A DNA stretch of 64,000 nt, taken from assembly GCA_964439625.1 (NCBI GenBank), contig CAYTPI010000007.1, forward strand, positions 62,001 through 126,000, given 5' to 3'. This DNA is from CAYTPI01 sp964439625. GTDB taxonomy: Bacteria > Chloroflexota > Anaerolineae > Aggregatilineales > UBA3940. The notes beneath the pieces were generated by a model. That model worked only from the letters and a program-made list of their open reading frames with translations. It had not been told where the DNA came from and searched no databases. The first letter of the stretch is position 1. Each line of letters starts with the position of its first letter. Shown piece after piece: positions 61,305 to 64,000 of the stretch. The position numbers and the translations under genes are program-made.

Positions 61305-62200
61305 TACTTGCCCATCTCCTCCAGTGATCGTTGAGCCAAGGCGAAGCCACCAAGTACACCAACTAACCCACCGTATGAGGCGGGCACGATATAACTATCA
61401 ATATCATCGAGTATCCTATCTACTCGAACATAACCTGCTAATAGATCAAGTACTTTCCGCCTAATCAACGGAAACAACTGCCTCTGGTTCATCACGCCAC
61501 CGCCCAGAATGATACGCTCAGGCGACAGTGTCAGGATGAAGTTAACGAGCGCCTCAGCCAAATAATTAGCCTCCAACGTCCACGCTTCATGGTTAGGGGC
61601 AAGGTCTATCGCTGGCTGCCCCCAACGTGCTTCGATTGCTGGGCCTGAAGCCATGCCTTCAAGGCAGTCACCATGGAAGGGGCAAATGCCCGCAAAAGGG
61701 TCTGCGTTCCAGTCATGCGCTATCCTCAAATGGCCCATCTCGGGGTGCAGCATGCCATGGATCAAGTTACCACTAACCATACCCCCACCACCGATACCGG
61801 TACCAACGGTCAGGTAGATAAACGTTTCCAACGACTGAGCCGCACCCCAAACATACTCGCCGAGTGCAGCCCCGTTGACATCCGTATCAAAGCTAATAGG
61901 TTTTCCAAACGCTTTCACTAATGGCCCGACGAGGTCGATGTTTTGCCAACCGAGTTTTGGCGTACTTGTGATGTAACCAAATGTTGGCGAGCTCTCATGC
62001 AAATCGATTGGGCCAAACGAAGCGACGCTGTATGCTCTAATCTGGTCAGCGTAAGGTTGGAAGAAGTCAACCATCTGTTTAATAGTCTTTGCGGGGGTTT
62101 CAGTTGGTAATTTTGTTTGGGCAATGATGTTGTCTGGGCTGTCGCCCACAGCACATACAAACTTTGTTCCACCTGCTTCTACAGCGCCAAACACGCTCAC
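61304..62200 (-). CDS. ROK-family sugar kinase (fructokinase-like)
   Basis: A 298-residue ROK protein. FGAVEAGGTKFVCAVGD is the ATP-phosphate segment, DTDVNGAALGEYVWGAAQ holds the catalytic Asp, VGTGIGGGGMV is conserved, and HPEMGHLRIAHDWNADPFAGICPFHGDCLEGMASGPAI contains the ROK zinc site (H, C-PFHGDC). Bacterial fructokinases of this group are close in sequence. It phosphorylates a hexose with ATP. The sugar cannot be decided from the sequence alone. Confidence 0.88.
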   Translation of the reverse strand: MSVFGAVEAGGTKFVCAVGDSPDNIIAQTKLPTETPAKTIKQMVDFFQPYADQIRAYSVASFGPIDLHESSPTFGYITSTPKLGWQNIDLVGPLVKAFGKPISFDTDVNGAALGEYVWGAAQSLETFIYLTVGTGIGGGGMVSGNLIHGMLHPEMGHLRIAHDWNADPFAGICPFHGDCLEGMASGPAIEARWGQPAIDLAPNHEAWTLEANYLAEALVNFILTLSPERIILGGGVMNQRQLFPLIRRKVLDLLAGYVRVDRILDDIDSYIVPASYGGLVGVLGGFALAQRSLEEMGK

Positions 62201-62232
62201 GCCTTTCTACTTGATGCAGTCAGAGGTGTTCC

Positions 62233-63018
62233 CTAAAAAATGCCGGTATTTCGAACGATCAGTAAGGCACCTAAGAAAAACAGTATCCCGATCAGAATCT
62301 TGTTGAAAAGTTCTTTGTCGATCTTTTTGACCATCCATTGCCCGATCCAAACGCCTAACGGCACGAGTGGGAGCAGATAGATAATGCTGCTGTAGAGGCT
62401 AAAGTCAAATAAGCCAATGACTAGGTATGTCGGCACTTTAATGATATTCAGAATAGCGAACAGAAAAACCAACGTTGCCAGAAACGCTCTTGGCTGTAAA
62501 TCATCGCGGTATAGTAGATAAACAATAATCGGCGGAGAGCCCATCGCTGCGAGAGCTGAAGAAAAGCCAGCCACTGTACCAGAAACCCCAGTGTGCCAAA
62601 ACTTTTCCTCATAGACACGGTCCCTATCCAATCCCCTTCGGATCATAGGGTCAATAAAGCCAAGATAAACGGCAACGAGTAACACAATGATGCCAAGTAC
62701 TAGACCAATCGTCTGGGTAGGGGCATTATCAATAAAGAGAGTACCTGCGGCAATCCCAACGAGACAGCCCGGCAGTAGCAGCAGAATGATCTTGAAGTTC
62801 CACTCACGCCAGTAGAAATAGACTGAAAACCAGTCAGCGATAATCAAGATCGGCAAGACAAAGGCCAGTGCTGTTTGGGCAGGCAACACAAGAGCCATTA
62901 CCGGCGTCGCAATCGTGCTGATCGTGCCGCCAAGCCCTCCCTTCCCAATCCCAATCACAAAGAATACTAAAGCTGTTACAGAGAGAAAGACTACGGGCTC
63001 GACGATCACTGCATCCAT
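62233..63018 (-). CDS. TauE/SafE-family sulfite or organosulfonate exporter
   Basis: A 261-residue protein with about eight membrane helices. FVIGIGKGGLGGTISTIATPVMAL is the TauE opening, and VSGTVAGFSSALAAMGSPPIIVYLL is the second repeat signature. These proteins export sulfite, sulfoacetate or related anions. The substrate is inferred only from the family. It lies 32 bases upstream of the ROK gene on the same strand. Confidence 0.87.
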   Translation of the reverse strand: MDAVIVEPVVFLSVTALVFFVIGIGKGGLGGTISTIATPVMALVLPAQTALAFVLPILIIADWFSVYFYWREWNFKIILLLLPGCLVGIAAGTLFIDNAPTQTIGLVLGIIVLLVAVYLGFIDPMIRRGLDRDRVYEEKFWHTGVSGTVAGFSSALAAMGSPPIIVYLLYRDDLQPRAFLATLVFLFAILNIIKVPTYLVIGLFDFSLYSSIIYLLPLVPLGVWIGQWMVKKIDKELFNKILIGILFFLGALLIVRNTGIF

Positions 63019-63159
63019 GCTGGGTATCTCTTCCTAGAGTAAGTGATATAACTTGAATAAAGTCGTCAGCAGTTTTACCCCAACTTTCGCGCTGACGACG
63101 CGAAATGTTACACTACGCTCAATGATTGGTCTCCCTACCTGCACCAAGGACGACACCTT

Positions 63160-64000
63160 TTGACTGAAGAACTGATAGGCAAAACCTTAGGAAGTTACGA
63201 GATTAAACGCCTGATTGGTACAGGCGGTATGGCAGGTGTGTATGAAGCGATACAGTCCTCTGTTGGGCGTAGTGTCGCGATAAAAGTGATGGATGATCGC
63301 TTCAGCAAAGACCAGATCTTTACATCACGCTTTAAAAACGAGGCCCAGATTATTGCGCGCCTTGAACACGCCCACATCTTACCGGTCTTCGACTTTGGCG
63401 ACCAAGATGGCACCCTCTACATCGTTATGCGTTACTTGCCAACCGGCACCCTCGAAGACCGCATTGGTAAGGATGGACTGCCACTTGCTAGAGTTGTTAA
63501 GTACGTTGACCAGATTGCTGCTGCACTAGACTATGCACACAGCCGCGGTATTGTCCATCGTGATCTCAAACCCGGAAACGTCATGCTCGACAACCAGAAT
63601 AACACGTTTCTGACCGATTTCGGAATTGCCAAAGCGCTCGATAGCGACGTCAGCCTGACCAAGACCGACAACGTTGTCGGCACGCCGTTATATATGTCTC
63701 CTGAGCAAAGCATGGGGCAAGATATTGATGGACGCTCTGATATCTACGCCCTTGGCGTAATGTTATACGAAATGCTCACAGGTAACCTGCCTTACACGGG
63801 TGAAACACCGATGGCAGTCTTGCTTAAGCACATCAATGATCCCGTTCCCAGCATCATTGCAGCAGACCGCAGCATTCCTGAGTCAGTTGATCTTGTGATC
63901 GGCAAGGCCATGGCTAAAGACCGCGAGGATCGCTTTCAGACCGCGCGCGAATTAGCCGAAGCGCTGGATGACGCTTATCGTGTTTCCATTGGCGACAGCC
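63160..64000 (+). CDS. Serine/threonine protein kinase, N-terminal part (3' end outside window)
   Basis: The frame starts at a TTG (63160) with AAGGA 11 bases upstream and runs off the window without a stop. The visible 280 residues are a complete Hanks-type kinase domain. The glycine loop is IGTGGMAGVYEA and the catalytic Lys is K42 in VAIKVM. HRDLKPGNVM, DFG and SPEQ follow, with DIYALGVMLYEML as the F helix. Such kinases phosphorylate cytoplasmic proteins; a C-terminal transmembrane/sensor part is likely beyond the edge. An ATG inside the domain cannot be the start. Confidence 0.92.
   Translation, partial: MTEELIGKTLGSYEIKRLIGTGGMAGVYEAIQSSVGRSVAIKVMDDRFSKDQIFTSRFKNEAQIIARLEHAHILPVFDFGDQDGTLYIVMRYLPTGTLEDRIGKDGLPLARVVKYVDQIAAALDYAHSRGIVHRDLKPGNVMLDNQNNTFLTDFGIAKALDSDVSLTKTDNVVGTPLYMSPEQSMGQDIDGRSDIYALGVMLYEMLTGNLPYTGETPMAVLLKHINDPVPSIIAADRSIPESVDLVIGKAMAKDREDRFQTARELAEALDDAYRVSIGDS

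Overview
The window reads as chromosomal DNA of a Chloroflexota (Anaerolineae-like) bacterium. This is inferred from protein character: a fused alpha-beta glycyl-tRNA synthetase, an Mrp antiporter with MrpA and MrpB fused, a 7TM/PAS histidine kinase, several HEAT-repeat proteins, Ser/Thr kinase signalling, SufS/SufU, and no outer-membrane or LPS genes. No rRNA or other decisive marker is present, so the phylum call is moderate. Most of the DNA is ordinary housekeeping sequence. I see no CRISPR array, no intact insertion sequence and no prophage; the only hint of mobile DNA is a 47-codon helix-turn-helix remnant beside a tRNA-Ala gene.

Layout. 1-4479: mrpAB(partial)-C-D-E-F-G, a Na+/H+ antiporter operon. 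4481-14804: holB on the plus strand, then on the minus strand a large sensor kinase, rpoD, dnaG and a PcrA/UvrD helicase. 15156-21937: minus-strand phosphate operon pstS-C-A-B, preceded by a sugar-type solute-binding lipoprotein and a stand-alone receiver. 22020-25624: DsbA/FrnE-like protein, HEAT protein, membrane protein, tRNA-Ala(GGC) with the decayed HTH gene, and a Tat-exported metallo-beta-lactamase-fold protein. 25906-34520: glyQS, response regulators, membrane proteins, a pentapeptide protein, a putative permuted papain-fold protein and an FKBP. 34818-36474: sufS-sufU. 36484-44949: an attenuator leader followed by argC-B-D-A-J-G-H and a double-GNAT gene. 44940-55948: HEAT proteins, YkvA-like protein, IPP isomerase, phosphodiester glycosidase, DUF1295 enzyme, lipoprotein, HDAC-like hydrolase, ABC-2-like membrane protein, Lgt and a sulfatase-fold enzyme. 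56133-59936: TPP riboswitch controlling thiamine pyrophosphokinase, a thiamine-binding protein and a ThiXYZ transporter. 59993-64000: DUF402, DUF2085, ROK kinase, TauE exporter and a truncated Ser/Thr kinase.

How parts work together. The arg operon encodes every step from glutamate to arginine except ornithine carbamoyltransferase. It is preceded by a short ORF with six consecutive Arg codons, a terminator hairpin, and a pairing that excludes the terminator. This is the architecture of ribosome-mediated attenuation and is the most interesting element here. The thiamine operon shows the matching logic with a TPP riboswitch, terminator and antiterminator. The pst operon has an array of four direct repeats with 11-bp period resembling a PhoP box, and its pstS gene carries a perfect in-frame 948-bp tandem duplication giving a two-domain phosphate-binding lipoprotein. 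rpoD and sufS are preceded by perfect inverted repeats that may be operators.
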